Assembly (NCBI RefSeq): GCF_900129425.1
Contig: NZ_LT670817.1
Span: 7,282,001-7,346,000 of the forward strand
Length of the DNA stretch: 64,000 nucleotides
Source: Bradyrhizobium erythrophlei
Lineage (GTDB): Bacteria > Pseudomonadota > Alphaproteobacteria > Rhizobiales > Xanthobacteraceae
Direction of reading: 5' to 3'
Shown piece after piece: positions 7,850 to 16,677 of the stretch (its first letter is position 1; each line of letters starts with the position of its first letter). Below the pieces are notes generated by a model, which was given only the letters and a program-made list of their open reading frames with translations, had not been told where the DNA came from and made no database searches. Position numbers and translations under genes: made by a program.

Positions 7850-8722
7850 TTAAGGCAATCCCACCAGGCGGCGGATGTCGGCCGGCGTTGCACCCCCGGC
7901 GCGGAGTTCGCGCAGGCCGGTAGCCTTCGTCGATTTCGAGAGCTTTTGCCCGGCGCCATCGAGGATGAGGCGGTGGTGCCGGTAGGCCGGCTGCGGCAAC
8001 CCGAGCAGCCGCTGCAGCAGCCGATGGACGCTGGTCGACCAGAACAGGTCCTCGCCCCGGACCACCTCCGTCACGCCCTGCAAGGCGTCGTCGATCACCA
8101 CCGAGAGGTGATAACTGGTCGGCGTCTCCTTGCGCGCCAGGATCACGTCGCCCCACGCTTCGGGCCGCGCGGTCACCGCACCGGTCTCGCCATCGGGACC
8201 CTCGCCGCGCTCGATCCAGCCGAGATCGCCGGCGCGGGCGCGGGCCGCAGCCATGTCGAGCCGCAGCGCGCAAGGTGCGTCCGATGCGAGCCGTCGCGCG
8301 CGCTCGTCCGGGGAAAGCAGTTTTGCCGCACCGGGATACAGCGGCGCCCCGTCGGGGTCGCGCGGCCAGGGAGCCTGCGCCTCCCGCTGCGCCACCAGTT
8401 TCGCAATCTCGGCGCGGCTTTCGAAACTCGGATAGACCAGTCTCATGGCGAAGAGTTCGTTCAGCGCATCGCGATATTCATTGAAGTGCTCGGATTGCCG
8501 CCGCACCGGGGTTTCCCAGGCAAGCCCGAGCCAGGCGAGATCCTCACAGATCGCGGTCTCGAATTCCGGCTTGCAGCGCGTGGCGTCGATGTCCTCGATG
8601 CGGAGCAGAAACCGGCCGCCGGTTTGAACGGCCAGATCGAAATTCAGCAACGCCGAATAAGCGTGGCCGAGATGCAGATAGCCGTTCGGGCTCGGCGCAA
8701 AGCGGAAGACTGATGGCGGCAT
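7850..8722 (-). CDS. gluQ: Glutamyl-Q tRNA(Asp) synthetase
   Basis: A 290-residue GluRS paralogue lacking the anticodon-binding domain. It attaches glutamate to queuosine at position 34 of tRNA(Asp). The HIGH-class motif is HLGHAYSALLNFDLA near residue 17, with GGRFLLRIEDIDATR following. The KMSKS-class motif is LSKSTKATGLRELR near the C-terminus. The zinc-binding cysteines of the E. coli enzyme are not present: the equivalent region reads LVYPSFESRAEIAKL. The ATG at 8722 has GGAG eight bases upstream; a GTG at 8734 is the alternative. Confidence 0.93.
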   Translation of the reverse strand: MPPSVFRFAPSPNGYLHLGHAYSALLNFDLAVQTGGRFLLRIEDIDATRCKPEFETAICEDLAWLGLAWETPVRRQSEHFNEYRDALNELFAMRLVYPSFESRAEIAKLVAQREAQAPWPRDPDGAPLYPGAAKLLSPDERARRLASDAPCALRLDMAAARARAGDLGWIERGEGPDGETGAVTARPEAWGDVILARKETPTSYHLSVVIDDALQGVTEVVRGEDLFWSTSVHRLLQRLLGLPQPAYRHHRLILDGAGQKLSKSTKATGLRELRAGGATPADIRRLVGLP

Positions 8723-8736
8723 GGGCTCCGACACTT

Positions 8737-8823
8737 GTCATTGCCGGACTTGATCCGGCAATCCATCCTTCAAGAGTCTGTTACGATATGAGATGGATGC
8801 GCGGGTCAAGCCCGCGCATGACG
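8737..8823. repeat. Palindromic intergenic repeat, class A copy 2 (inverted)
   Basis: Two hairpin arms, TTGCCGGACTTGATCCGGCAA and GCGCGGGTCAAGCCCGCGC, are joined by ATCCATCC...GGATG in the orientation opposite to the copies at 1695 and 41175. The right arm encodes MDARVKPAHD in the frame of the downstream glycosylase, which produces a false N-terminal extension. The element separates divergent gluQ and the glycosylase gene and so replaces much of their promoter region. Confidence 0.85.
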
Positions 8824-8852
8824 GCCCCAGCAAGTTGATTGATCTCTGCCAC

Positions 8853-9515
8853 ATGCCCCTCCACCTCAACACCCAGGACGACCTCGAAGAAGCCATCCAC
8901 GCGCTGGTCAAACTGGACCCGCGGCTGAAGGCTGTATTTGAGCTGACGGGTATGCCGGCGCTGCGGCGGCGCCAGCCCGGCTTCGCCGGGCTGGCGGCGA
9001 TCGTCAGCGGTCAGCAATTGTCGACGGCCAGCGCGGCCGCGATCTGGGGCCGCGTCAGCGCCGCATTCGATCCGTTCGATCACGACGCGTTGCGTCGGGC
9101 CCGGGCAGACCGTCTGGGCCGGCTCGGACTGTCGGCGGCGAAGATCAAGACCTTGAAGGGCGTGGCGCGTGAACTTGCCGGCGGGAGATTGAATCTCGAG
9201 GTGCTGGCGAACGAGGACGCGGATGCCGCGCACAACACGCTGACGGCGTTGCACGGCATCGGCCCGTGGACCGCCGACGTCTACCTGCTGTTCTGCCTCG
9301 GCCATGGCGACGCCTGGCCCGCGGGCGACCTCGCCGTGCAGGAAGCGGTGAAAATCGGGCTCGGCCTGAAGACACGGCCGACCGCGAAAGAAATGGCGCC
9401 GCTGGCCGAGCCGTGGCGTCCGATGCGCGGCGCCGCGGCGCATCTGTGGTGGAGTTACTACAGGGTCCTGAAAAAGCGCGAGGGCGTGATCGGCGGGCAG
9501 AACCGGCGGCCGTAA
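8853..9515 (+). CDS. DNA-3-methyladenine glycosylase II-type (AlkA-like) base-excision enzyme
   Basis: A 220-residue HhH-GPD glycosylase that excises alkylated purines. The helix-hairpin-helix reads LHGIGPWTADVYLLFCLG near residue 143, followed by the catalytic aspartate in PAGDLAVQEA; IVSGQQLS near residue 52 is the conserved scaffold. It lacks the N-terminal TBP-like domain of E. coli AlkA, as most rhizobial members do. I moved the start to the ATG at 8853 (MPLHLNTQDD), because the 20 codons before it lie in the class A repeat. It is a single gene, not linked to ada. Confidence 0.9.
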   Translation: MPLHLNTQDDLEEAIHALVKLDPRLKAVFELTGMPALRRRQPGFAGLAAIVSGQQLSTASAAAIWGRVSAAFDPFDHDALRRARADRLGRLGLSAAKIKTLKGVARELAGGRLNLEVLANEDADAAHNTLTALHGIGPWTADVYLLFCLGHGDAWPAGDLAVQEAVKIGLGLKTRPTAKEMAPLAEPWRPMRGAAAHLWWSYYRVLKKREGVIGGQNRRP

Positions 9516-9618
9516 CCACGTGCGCATCGGCTTATCGCGCCCTTTCTGCTCGATCCCGAACGGTATAGGTTTTGGATCAGGGAAACGCCGCGACAGACGG
9601 CCGGTGCGAGCAACGCCA

Positions 9619-11403
9619 ATGCTGGACAAAACCGACGATGTTTCGATCGCCACGGAGGGCTGGCTGGCGCAATTCGAAAGCGCCCTCGCGACGTCGGACG
9701 ACGCCCTGCTGAAATCCCTGTTTCATTCCGAGAGTTATTGGCGCGATGTGCTGGCGCTGAGCTGGAACCTGCAGACCATCAATGGCGCCGACGCCATCAT
9801 CAGCGAGTTGCAGGCCCGGACCATCGGCGCCGCGCCACGCGCTTTCAGGATCGACCCCGATCGCGCCGCGCCGCGCCGGGTAATCCGCGCCGGAACCAGC
9901 ACCATCGAAGCCATTTTCAGGTTCGAAACCGACCAGGGGCGCGGCAGCGGAATTCTGCGGCTGATCCCGGACGTCGGCAGCACGCTGAAAGCCTGGACGC
10001 TGCTGACGGCGCTTGACGAACTAAAAGGCTTTGAGGAGCAGCAGGGAGCATCGCGGCCGCGTGGGCAATCCTATTCGCGCGATTTTCGCGGGCCGAACTG
10101 GCTCGATCTGCGCAAGGCCGCGGCTGAATATGCCGGCCGCGAACCCGATGTGCTGGTGGTCGGGGGCGGGCAGGCCGGGCTTTCGGTCGCGGCGCGCCTG
10201 AAACAATTGCAGATCGACACGCTGATCGTCGACCGCGAACCGCGTATCGGCGACAACTGGCGCAAGCGCTACCACGCGCTGACACTGCATAATCAGGTTC
10301 AGGTCAACCACCTGCCCTACATGCCCTTCCCGCCGAACTGGCCGGTCTATATCCCCAAGGACAAGCTCGCCAACTGGTTCGAGGCCTATGTCGAGGCGAT
10401 GGAGCTGAACTACTGGACCGGCACCGAGTTCGAAAGCGGCACTTACGACGAAGCGCAAGGACGCTGGTCGGTGGTGCTGCGCAAGACCGACGGCAGCACG
10501 CGCACCATGCATCCGCGGCAGGTGGTGATGGCCACCGGCGTCAGCGGCATTCCGAATCTGCCGGATATTCCCAGCCTGAAAGCCTTCACCGGCACGATTC
10601 AGCATTCCAGCCAATATGAGGATGGCGAGGCGTGGAAGGGCAAAAAGGCGGTTGTGATCGGCACCGGCAACAGCGGTCACGATATCGCCCAGGACCTGCA
10701 TGCGAGCGGCGCCGGCGTGACGCTGATTCAGCGCAGCCCGACCCTGATCACCAATATCGAACCATCGGCGCAGCTCGCCTATGCGGCCTATAACGAGGGC
10801 ACGCTGGAGGATAACGACCTGATCGCGACCTCGATGCCGCTTGTGCTGGCGAAGAGAAGCCATGTCATGCTGACCGAACAATCGAAGAAATTCGACCAGC
10901 CCTTGCTCGAGGGACTGGAGCGCGTCGGCTTCAAACTCGATTTCGGCGATGGCGGCACCGGCTGGCAATTCAAATATCTCAGCCGCGGCGGCGGCTATTA
11001 TTTCAACGTCGGCTGCTCCGACCTGGTCGCGCGCGGCGAGATCGCATTGAAGCAATTTTCGGATATCGAGGCATTCGTCGCCGGGGGCGCGCGGATGAAA
11101 AGCGGCGAGACGCTCGCCGCCGACCTGATCGTGCTGGCGACCGGCTACAAGCCTCAGGAATATCTGGTGCGGAAACTGTTCGGTGACGGGGTCACCCAGC
11201 GCGTCGGTCCGATCTGGGGATTCGGCGACGGGCAGGAATTGCGCAACATGTACACCCGCACGACGCAACCGGGCCTCTGGTTCATCGCCGGCAGCCTCGC
11301 CCAGTGCCGCATCAACTCGAAATATCTGGCGCTGCAGATCAAGGCGATCGAGGAAGGGTTGCTGCCCGCGGCGCGAGAACGTCGGCTTTACGGCTCCTCA
11401 TGA
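9619..11403 (+). CDS. Flavin-containing monooxygenase with N-terminal NTF2-like domain
   Basis: A 594-residue NAD(P)H- and FAD-dependent monooxygenase. Residues 1-140 form a SnoaL/NTF2-like domain. The FAD Rossmann motif is VLVVGGGQAGLSVAARL (about residue 178) and the NADPH motif VVIGTGNSGHDIA (about residue 345). Between them is the FMO fingerprint FTGTIQHSSQY (FxGxxxHxxxY), and VLATGYKP lies near residue 505. It resembles YUCCA-type and other bacterial class B enzymes; the substrate cannot be read from sequence. The start at ATG 9619 (MLDKTDD) was preferred over an upstream ATG at 9520 that lacks conserved sequence. Confidence 0.88.
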   Translation: MLDKTDDVSIATEGWLAQFESALATSDDALLKSLFHSESYWRDVLALSWNLQTINGADAIISELQARTIGAAPRAFRIDPDRAAPRRVIRAGTSTIEAIFRFETDQGRGSGILRLIPDVGSTLKAWTLLTALDELKGFEEQQGASRPRGQSYSRDFRGPNWLDLRKAAAEYAGREPDVLVVGGGQAGLSVAARLKQLQIDTLIVDREPRIGDNWRKRYHALTLHNQVQVNHLPYMPFPPNWPVYIPKDKLANWFEAYVEAMELNYWTGTEFESGTYDEAQGRWSVVLRKTDGSTRTMHPRQVVMATGVSGIPNLPDIPSLKAFTGTIQHSSQYEDGEAWKGKKAVVIGTGNSGHDIAQDLHASGAGVTLIQRSPTLITNIEPSAQLAYAAYNEGTLEDNDLIATSMPLVLAKRSHVMLTEQSKKFDQPLLEGLERVGFKLDFGDGGTGWQFKYLSRGGGYYFNVGCSDLVARGEIALKQFSDIEAFVAGGARMKSGETLAADLIVLATGYKPQEYLVRKLFGDGVTQRVGPIWGFGDGQELRNMYTRTTQPGLWFIAGSLAQCRINSKYLALQIKAIEEGLLPAARERRLYGSS

Positions 11404-11900
11404 TCCAGGATTTCGCGGACGATGAAGGATTCCGCGTGGCGCCACGCCATGTCGTTGTCGCCGCGGAAGGTGACGAGCCGATTGAAAACGACATTCCGCG
11501 TTTTCACATCGACAATGTCGAATTTGGCCCATTGCACGAGTGTGCTGAGCTTATGAAAGCTGCTGATCAGGAGATAGCCGGCGCCGGCGGCTTGCGCCTT
11601 GCCAAGCAACTGATCCGCGTCGATGTCGCCGGCCGAGCAGGCATTTGGCGGACACTCGAGGGCGACATTTCGTACCTTCCCGCTGGCCGCTAAATCGGTA
11701 CGCATCGAAGCTTCGAACTCGCGCAACCGCCGGAAGTGGTCGGCACTCTGGTCGATCACCTCGCCCGACGTGTCGACATACTGGATTTCGGCGATCGCGA
11801 GGACGGCGGGTTCGGCCCGCGCCTGACACTGGCAGGCACAGACGACAGCGGCGGCGACAAGGGCGAAGCCCGCTGTTCGTGGTTTCATCGGCTTTGCCAT
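11388..11900 (-). CDS. Exported DUF2380/DUF3280-type protein
   Basis: A 170-residue secreted protein with a signal peptide, MKPRTAGFALVAAAVVCACQ, from the second Met; the cysteines near its end could allow lipidation. The mature part begins with AVLAIAEIQYVDTSGEV and contains AAGAGYLLISSFHKLST and DNDMAWRHAESFIVREIL, which fit the DUF2380 fold of periplasmic TolB/CsgG-like proteins. A Cys pair, CPPNAC, is central. It starts five bases after the end of the paralogous gene at 11906, so the two are co-transcribed. The 3' end overlaps the convergent monooxygenase by 16 bp. Confidence 0.7.
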   Translation of the reverse strand: MAKPMKPRTAGFALVAAAVVCACQCQARAEPAVLAIAEIQYVDTSGEVIDQSADHFRRLREFEASMRTDLAASGKVRNVALECPPNACSAGDIDADQLLGKAQAAGAGYLLISSFHKLSTLVQWAKFDIVDVKTRNVVFNRLVTFRGDNDMAWRHAESFIVREILDHEEP

Positions 11901-11905
11901 CGGCG

Positions 11906-12427
11906 CTAGTTCGACTGTTCGAGCAGACGGCGCTGGATCAGCCAACGCGCCCCGCGGCTCCAGGCCGAATTGGCGCCCGCGCGCAGGTCGGTCTGTTCGA
12001 CGTCGACGAGCGCCCCGGATTTGACGTCGCGGATCTTGTAGGTCACCGCGTAATCCGTGCGGCTGATGCGGGTGACGATCCCGACCATGGACTGGTCCGC
12101 GTGAAGCCCGGCGGCGATCCTGGCATCGCACCCCTCGCACAGGTGCAATTTGCCTGCCTTGGCAGCTTCATCGTTGACCGCGCCGACATCGACCAACTGG
12201 TAGCGTCCCGATGCCGCGATCAGCCGGCGCGCCTCTTCAGTCGACAGCCGCAACTGTTCGCGGTCGATATCGTCGGGGGGAATGTACGCTGCGGCGGCGC
12301 TGAAATCTTCCAATTCGAATGGAAAGACCGCGAGTTTGATCGGTTGCGGTGCGGGTTCGTCTGCCACGGCGACAGCGACCCCCAGGAGAACCGCGACTGG
12401 AAAAAGGACGAAGGGGATGCCGCGCAT
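11906..12427 (-). CDS. Exported DUF3280-type protein
   Basis: A 173-residue protein with signal peptide MRGIPFVLFPVAVLLGVAVA. The mature domain reads IKLAVFPFELEDFSAAA, then LHLCEGCDARIAAGLHADQSM and VGIVTRISRTDYAVTYKIRD. The lone CEGC motif is a feature of DUF3280 proteins. The first strand (VFPFE) and the IAAGLHADQ/VTRIS pattern suggest the same fold as its downstream neighbour. It is transcribed divergently from the two-component sensor at 12591. DUF3280 genes are, to my knowledge, often near quinoprotein dehydrogenase genes, but none is visible here. The start ATG at 12427 was chosen by the signal peptide. Confidence 0.75.
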   Translation of the reverse strand: MRGIPFVLFPVAVLLGVAVAVADEPAPQPIKLAVFPFELEDFSAAAAYIPPDDIDREQLRLSTEEARRLIAASGRYQLVDVGAVNDEAAKAGKLHLCEGCDARIAAGLHADQSMVGIVTRISRTDYAVTYKIRDVKSGALVDVEQTDLRAGANSAWSRGARWLIQRRLLEQSN

Positions 12428-12590
12428 GGATGGACCCTGCAATTGCCAAATCGTCGGCATATCGCCCGATCCGCTGCCCGCGCGAAATGGGGACTTTCCC
12501 GGGACTGACCGGGTAAAATGCCCGATCTCGCCTCCTCGCGCTTTCTTCCCGACGAAATTTGCTCCTAAATGCGGAGGAAAGGGGAAGAGC

Positions 12591-13985
12591 TTGCGATACG
12601 TCCCTGATGCTGTGGCGGACCGCGTGCGCGCCATCGATCTGAAGCTGCGGCTGGCGTTGCGCGTCGCGGCGCTCGCGGCGGTTTGCTTCCTCGCTGTCGC
12701 GGCTTACGCTTTGTTTGACAGCGACCGCGTCGCCAGAGCCAAGGCGAGCCGTATCGCCGAGATCGTCGCCAGGGACATCTCGTTGCAGCAGGCGCAGGCG
12801 CAATGGTATTCCCTGTCCCCCGACCGTACTCCGGATTTGCAACGGGTCGCGGCGCCTTTGATGGAGCCTGGCCTCTGCATTTCCTATCGGGACAAGGTCG
12901 GGGCCTTTCGCCAGGGCATTTGCAGTGGCGCACTCGCCAACGAAACTGCCGCCCCTGAAAGTTTTGCGGCGCTCTATCGCGCCATCTTTCATCCCGGCAA
13001 CCCGATCTCGATACCGCTCCTGACGGACGGCGAGACCGCGGGTGTGGCTGTCGCGACCTTCGACCCGGCCACGCAGATCGGCCAGAGCTGGCGCGAGGCG
13101 AGCCGCCTCCTCTCCATCATGGGCTTCGCCCTGGCGGCGCTGTGCCTTGCGGTCTATGCCGCGCTGGCGCGCGCGCTGCGGCCGACGCATGCTATTCGCG
13201 CTGGGCTAAAGCAGCTGGAGGCGAACGATCTTTCCGCGCGCCTGCCCCGTTTCGATCTCGCCGAACTCTCGGCAATTTCCGACGTCTTCAATGCGCTTGC
13301 GCAAAAGCTGCAGGCCACGCTCGCCGAACGCAACACGTTGACGCGAAAGCTTATCGCCGTACAGGACGAGGAACGGCGCCATCTTGCCCGCGAGTTGCAC
13401 GACGAATTCGGCCAGTCGCTTACCGCGATCGCGGCGCAGGCCGCCGCTGCCGCCCATACCGCGCAGCGCCAATGTCCGCCGCTGTTCGAAGAATGCCGGG
13501 GCATCTCGCGCACCACGGCGGGGATGATGGAAACGCTGCGCGGAGCGCTGGTGCGCCTGCGCCCGCCCGACATCGAGGAACTCGGCCTCAGCGCCAGCCT
13601 CGAAAGCCTGGTTGCAAGCTGGAATGGCGTCGAGAAGGGCCGCACCCGATTTGACATCGCCATCACAGGCAACGCCGACGATTTGCCGCCAGGCGTTTGC
13701 GCGAGCCTTTATCGGATCGCCCAGGAGGCGATCACCAATGCGGCGAAGCACGCTCACGCGAGCCACGTGCAACTGCGCCTCGAGGCAGGGCATGCCGACA
13801 TCGTCCTGAGCGTCGAAGACGACGGCGAGGCGACGCGTGGCGGTCTCGCGCCAAAGGCCGGCCTCGGACTTCTCGGTATGCAAGAGCGGGTTGTTTCGCT
13901 GGGCGGGACGCTGCGTTTCGAACGGCGCGCAGCGGGCGGCGCCCGACTGGTCACGACCATTCCCAATACGGAATCGGAACCTTGA
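12591..13985 (+). CDS. Membrane histidine kinase, NarL/MoxY type
   Basis: A 464-residue sensor. TM1 (about residues 17-38) and TM2 (about 177-197) frame a periplasmic domain of about 135 residues with two cysteines (LCISYRD, GICSG), in the LapD/MoxY-like region. HAMP follows, then HisKA_3 with DEERRHLARELHDEFGQSL (His phospho-acceptor) and HATPase with ITNAAKHAHA and GLGLLGMQER. The likely start is TTG 12591 after GAGGAAAGGGGA; GTG 12612 is possible. The longer upstream frame is a shadow of the divergent DUF3280 gene. It is paired with the response regulator three bases downstream, resembling MoxYX and FlhSR, which control C1 oxidation. Confidence 0.85.
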   Translation: MRYVPDAVADRVRAIDLKLRLALRVAALAAVCFLAVAAYALFDSDRVARAKASRIAEIVARDISLQQAQAQWYSLSPDRTPDLQRVAAPLMEPGLCISYRDKVGAFRQGICSGALANETAAPESFAALYRAIFHPGNPISIPLLTDGETAGVAVATFDPATQIGQSWREASRLLSIMGFALAALCLAVYAALARALRPTHAIRAGLKQLEANDLSARLPRFDLAELSAISDVFNALAQKLQATLAERNTLTRKLIAVQDEERRHLARELHDEFGQSLTAIAAQAAAAAHTAQRQCPPLFEECRGISRTTAGMMETLRGALVRLRPPDIEELGLSASLESLVASWNGVEKGRTRFDIAITGNADDLPPGVCASLYRIAQEAITNAAKHAHASHVQLRLEAGHADIVLSVEDDGEATRGGLAPKAGLGLLGMQERVVSLGGTLRFERRAAGGARLVTTIPNTESEP

Positions 13986-13987
13986 GC

Positions 13988-14653
13988 ATGCCCGATGCCC
14001 GGAGTTTCACCCGTGTGATGCTGGCGGATGACCATGCGATCGTGCGCGAGGGCTATCGCTCGCTATTGCAGAAGCAGGATCGCCTGCGCGTCGTCGCCGA
14101 GGCCGGCGACGGGGCCGATGCCTATCGTATCTACAAGGAGGTCAAGCCTGACCTCGTCATCATGGACGTGTCGATGCCGGGAATTGGCGGCGTCGAGGCG
14201 ATCCGGCGCATCCGGCAGTGGGATCACTCCGCGCGTATCCTGGTATTCACGATGCATCAGAGCGCCGCCTACGCGGTCCAGGCGATCAAGGCGGGTGCAC
14301 GCGGTTTTGTCACGAAAAGCGAACCGCCGGACACGCTGCTGCGCGCGATCGCCGAGGTCATGGCTGGACGTATCGCGCTCAGCCCGGACATCGCCCACCA
14401 GCTCGCCATGAACCGGGTCGCCGACGAACCTTCGGCCGTCGACGCGCTGAGCCCAAGGGAATTCGAAATCCTGCGCATGCTGCTGGCCGAAAAATCCGTG
14501 AATGAGATCGCTGAAACGCTGCACATCAGCGTCAAAACCGCGGCCAACACCCGCTACCTGATCCGTGCCAAACTCGGCGTCGCCTCCGACATCGAACTTG
14601 TTCGCCTCGCGCTTCGCCAGCGGATCATCGCAGCGGAGGATATGGAGGGCTAG
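13988..14653 (+). CDS. LuxR/NarL-family response regulator
   Basis: A 221-residue cytoplasmic regulator. The receiver domain has acidic pair LADDHAIV, phospho-acceptor Asp in VIMDVSMPGIGG (about residue 59) and the conserved Lys in GFVTKSEPP. The C-terminal LuxR-type helix-turn-helix reads LSPREFEILRMLLAEKSV and HISVKTAANTRYLIRAK. The ATG at 13988 lies two bases after the kinase stop, so the pair is co-translated. Target genes are unknown; the adjacent propeller protein and the divergent DUF3280 pair are the obvious candidates. Confidence 0.9.
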   Translation: MPDARSFTRVMLADDHAIVREGYRSLLQKQDRLRVVAEAGDGADAYRIYKEVKPDLVIMDVSMPGIGGVEAIRRIRQWDHSARILVFTMHQSAAYAVQAIKAGARGFVTKSEPPDTLLRAIAEVMAGRIALSPDIAHQLAMNRVADEPSAVDALSPREFEILRMLLAEKSVNEIAETLHISVKTAANTRYLIRAKLGVASDIELVRLALRQRIIAAEDMEG

Positions 14654-14764
14654 CCAGGCAAGCCTTTACCAGCAACCGGAACCACGCCAGGTGGCGCGAG
14701 ATCCGCAAGGAGAGGCCGACGTTCGGTCAGGCCATGACAGAAGAAACAGATTGGGGAGAATCGC

Positions 14765-15724
14765 ATGCCTACCATTCTCGGCTCGGGTGAGCATCGCTAC
14801 CGCGTGGTGGAGAACTGGGCGAAGCTGCCGGAGGGATGGAATCTCACCGACGTCGCCTCGGTCGCGGTCGACAGCAAGGACCGCATCTACGTCTTCAATC
14901 GCGGCGCCCATCCGATGGTGGTGCTGGACCGCCAGGGCAATTTCATCACCAGCTGGGGCGAAGGCCTGTTCAGCCGCGCGCACGGGCTGCACATCGACGC
15001 CGACGACAACCTCTATTGCACCGATGACGGCGACCATACGGTGCGGAAATGCTCCCCCGATGGCAAGGTGCTGCTCACCATCGGCATCCCGAACAAGCCG
15101 GCGCCATTCATGAGCGGCGAGCCGTTTCACCGCTGCACCCACACCGCGCTGTCTCCCAAGGGCGAGATCTACGTCTCGGACGGCTACGGCAATGCCTGCG
15201 TCCACAAATACACGCCCGACGGCAAACTGATCAAAACCTGGGGCGAGCCGGGCACCGATCCCGGCCAGTTCAACATCGTCCACAACATCGCTACCGACGC
15301 CGACGGCTTCGTCTACGTCGCGGACCGCGAGAATCACCGCGTGCAGGTGTTCGACGGCAACGGCAAGTACGAGGCGCAGTGGAATAATCTGCACCGGCCC
15401 TGCGCGCTGCATTGCTGTGGCGGCAAGCAGCCGAATTTCATCATTGGCGAACTCGGCCCCGGCATGCCGGTCAACCGCAAGGTGCCCAATTTGGGCCCGC
15501 GCCTGACCATCGTCGACTTCCAGGGCAAGCGCATCGCGCGGCTCGGCGGCGAAAACGGTCCCGGCCTCGAGACCGGCAAGTTCCTGGCGCCGCATGGCAT
15601 CGCGCTCGATTCCAAAGGCGACATCTATGTCGGCGAAGTCGGCGTCACCGACTGGAAGACCAGCTTTCCGGATACGCCGGTGCCCGCGGTGGTTCGCTGC
15701 CTGCAGAAGCTGGAAAGGGTGTGA
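14765..15724 (+). CDS. NHL-repeat six-bladed beta-propeller, peptidyl-hydroxyglycine lyase-like
   Basis: A 319-residue protein made of repeated NHL units such as VASVAVDSKDRIYVFNRG, HGLHIDADDNLYCTDDG, IATDADGFVYVADRENHRVQ and HGIALDSKGDIYVGE. This resembles the catalytic propeller of peptidylamidoglycolate lyase and bacterial proteins annotated that way. No signal peptide is visible, so the protein appears cytoplasmic. The substrate in bacteria is not established. The start ATG follows GGGGAGAATCGC. It sits 111 bp after the response regulator gene and may be in its regulon. Confidence 0.8.
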   Translation: MPTILGSGEHRYRVVENWAKLPEGWNLTDVASVAVDSKDRIYVFNRGAHPMVVLDRQGNFITSWGEGLFSRAHGLHIDADDNLYCTDDGDHTVRKCSPDGKVLLTIGIPNKPAPFMSGEPFHRCTHTALSPKGEIYVSDGYGNACVHKYTPDGKLIKTWGEPGTDPGQFNIVHNIATDADGFVYVADRENHRVQVFDGNGKYEAQWNNLHRPCALHCCGGKQPNFIIGELGPGMPVNRKVPNLGPRLTIVDFQGKRIARLGGENGPGLETGKFLAPHGIALDSKGDIYVGEVGVTDWKTSFPDTPVPAVVRCLQKLERV

Positions 15725-15736
15725 GCGGGTTGAAGA

Positions 15737-16561
15737 TCACGCTCCCGCCAGCCGGCGGTTTGCCAGACGGTCGGCGCATTGGGGATCGTGCGTCGGCAGA
15801 TATACCGTCGGACGGGATTGGGTGAAGCGCCTGATCGTATCGAGCGTTGCGATGGCGACGCGCTCGTCCGCACTGACACCATCGACTTTGCCGCCGAGCA
15901 TCAGATTCTGGTTATAGGAGGTGTCGCCCGCCAGAAAATAGCTGGTGTCGCCGTCCTGAACCGCGACGGAAATGTGATCGGCGGTGTGACCGGGCGTCGC
16001 AACCGCGACCACGTCTCCCGCTTCCGTCAGCCGCCGGCTCATCGTGAACGGTCCGAACGGTTCGGCCGCGAGATTGAGCGGTCGCGGATCGAACCATGAC
16101 GGCCAGCGATGCGGCAGATAGCCGCGCAGCCGGCCGAGATAGCCGCTCGCGGATTTCAGTTCGCCGGGCGCGACGAGGATTTCGCTGTTCGGGAAGTGCG
16201 CAAGGCCGCCGTCATGGTCCATGTGCAGATGGCTGAGAACGACCCGTTTCACATCGCGCGGCCCGATGCCGAGCGCGCGCAACTGCGGACCGATCTCCTG
16301 CTCATGCTCGATGCGGAATGCGACCTCCCACCGCACGAAAGGGTGAAGCGACTTGCCGGATTCGAGCAGATGCGCGCCTTGGCCGGTGTCGACGACGATG
16401 ATGCCTTCATCGGTATTGATGACCCACGCATAGGTCGGCAGCCATTCGGTCCATTCCGTACCGGTAAAGATCGCAAGGCGCCGCCGCAATCCATGCCCAC
16501 GCCCCTCGACTTGAGCCGCCTTGATGCGGACCGAACCGGTCTGAATCGCGCGAATTTTCAT
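15737..16561 (-). CDS. Metallo-beta-lactamase-fold hydrolase, AHL-lactonase-like
   Basis: A 274-residue enzyme with the dinuclear-zinc motif SHLHMDHDGGLAHF (HxHxDH) near residue 118, ATPGHTADHIS near residue 193 and the bridging Asp in FLAGDTSYN. Together these match the AttM/AiiB/AhlD lactonases that open homoserine-lactone rings. Many relatives act on other lactones, so quorum quenching is only one possibility. No secretion signal is present. The ATG at 16561 was chosen because conserved sequence (MKIRAIQTGSVRI) begins there. It is convergent with the propeller gene, 12 bp apart. Confidence 0.8.
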   Translation of the reverse strand: MKIRAIQTGSVRIKAAQVEGRGHGLRRRLAIFTGTEWTEWLPTYAWVINTDEGIIVVDTGQGAHLLESGKSLHPFVRWEVAFRIEHEQEIGPQLRALGIGPRDVKRVVLSHLHMDHDGGLAHFPNSEILVAPGELKSASGYLGRLRGYLPHRWPSWFDPRPLNLAAEPFGPFTMSRRLTEAGDVVAVATPGHTADHISVAVQDGDTSYFLAGDTSYNQNLMLGGKVDGVSADERVAIATLDTIRRFTQSRPTVYLPTHDPQCADRLANRRLAGA

Positions 16562-16677
16562 GGCGCCTCCAATCGGCGATGGAACCATGATGATGGTTTA
16601 ACGCAGCCGACGCAAAACAACTGCCCACACGCTTGTTCGGTGATTTCATCAGCGGATTTGCCCGGAGGCCCGCCTCT

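Noticed and set aside
12282..12590. N-terminal extension of the membrane kinase
   Set aside because: It lies antisense to the DUF3280 gene and its leader; a ribosome-binding site with TTG at 12591 marks a better start.
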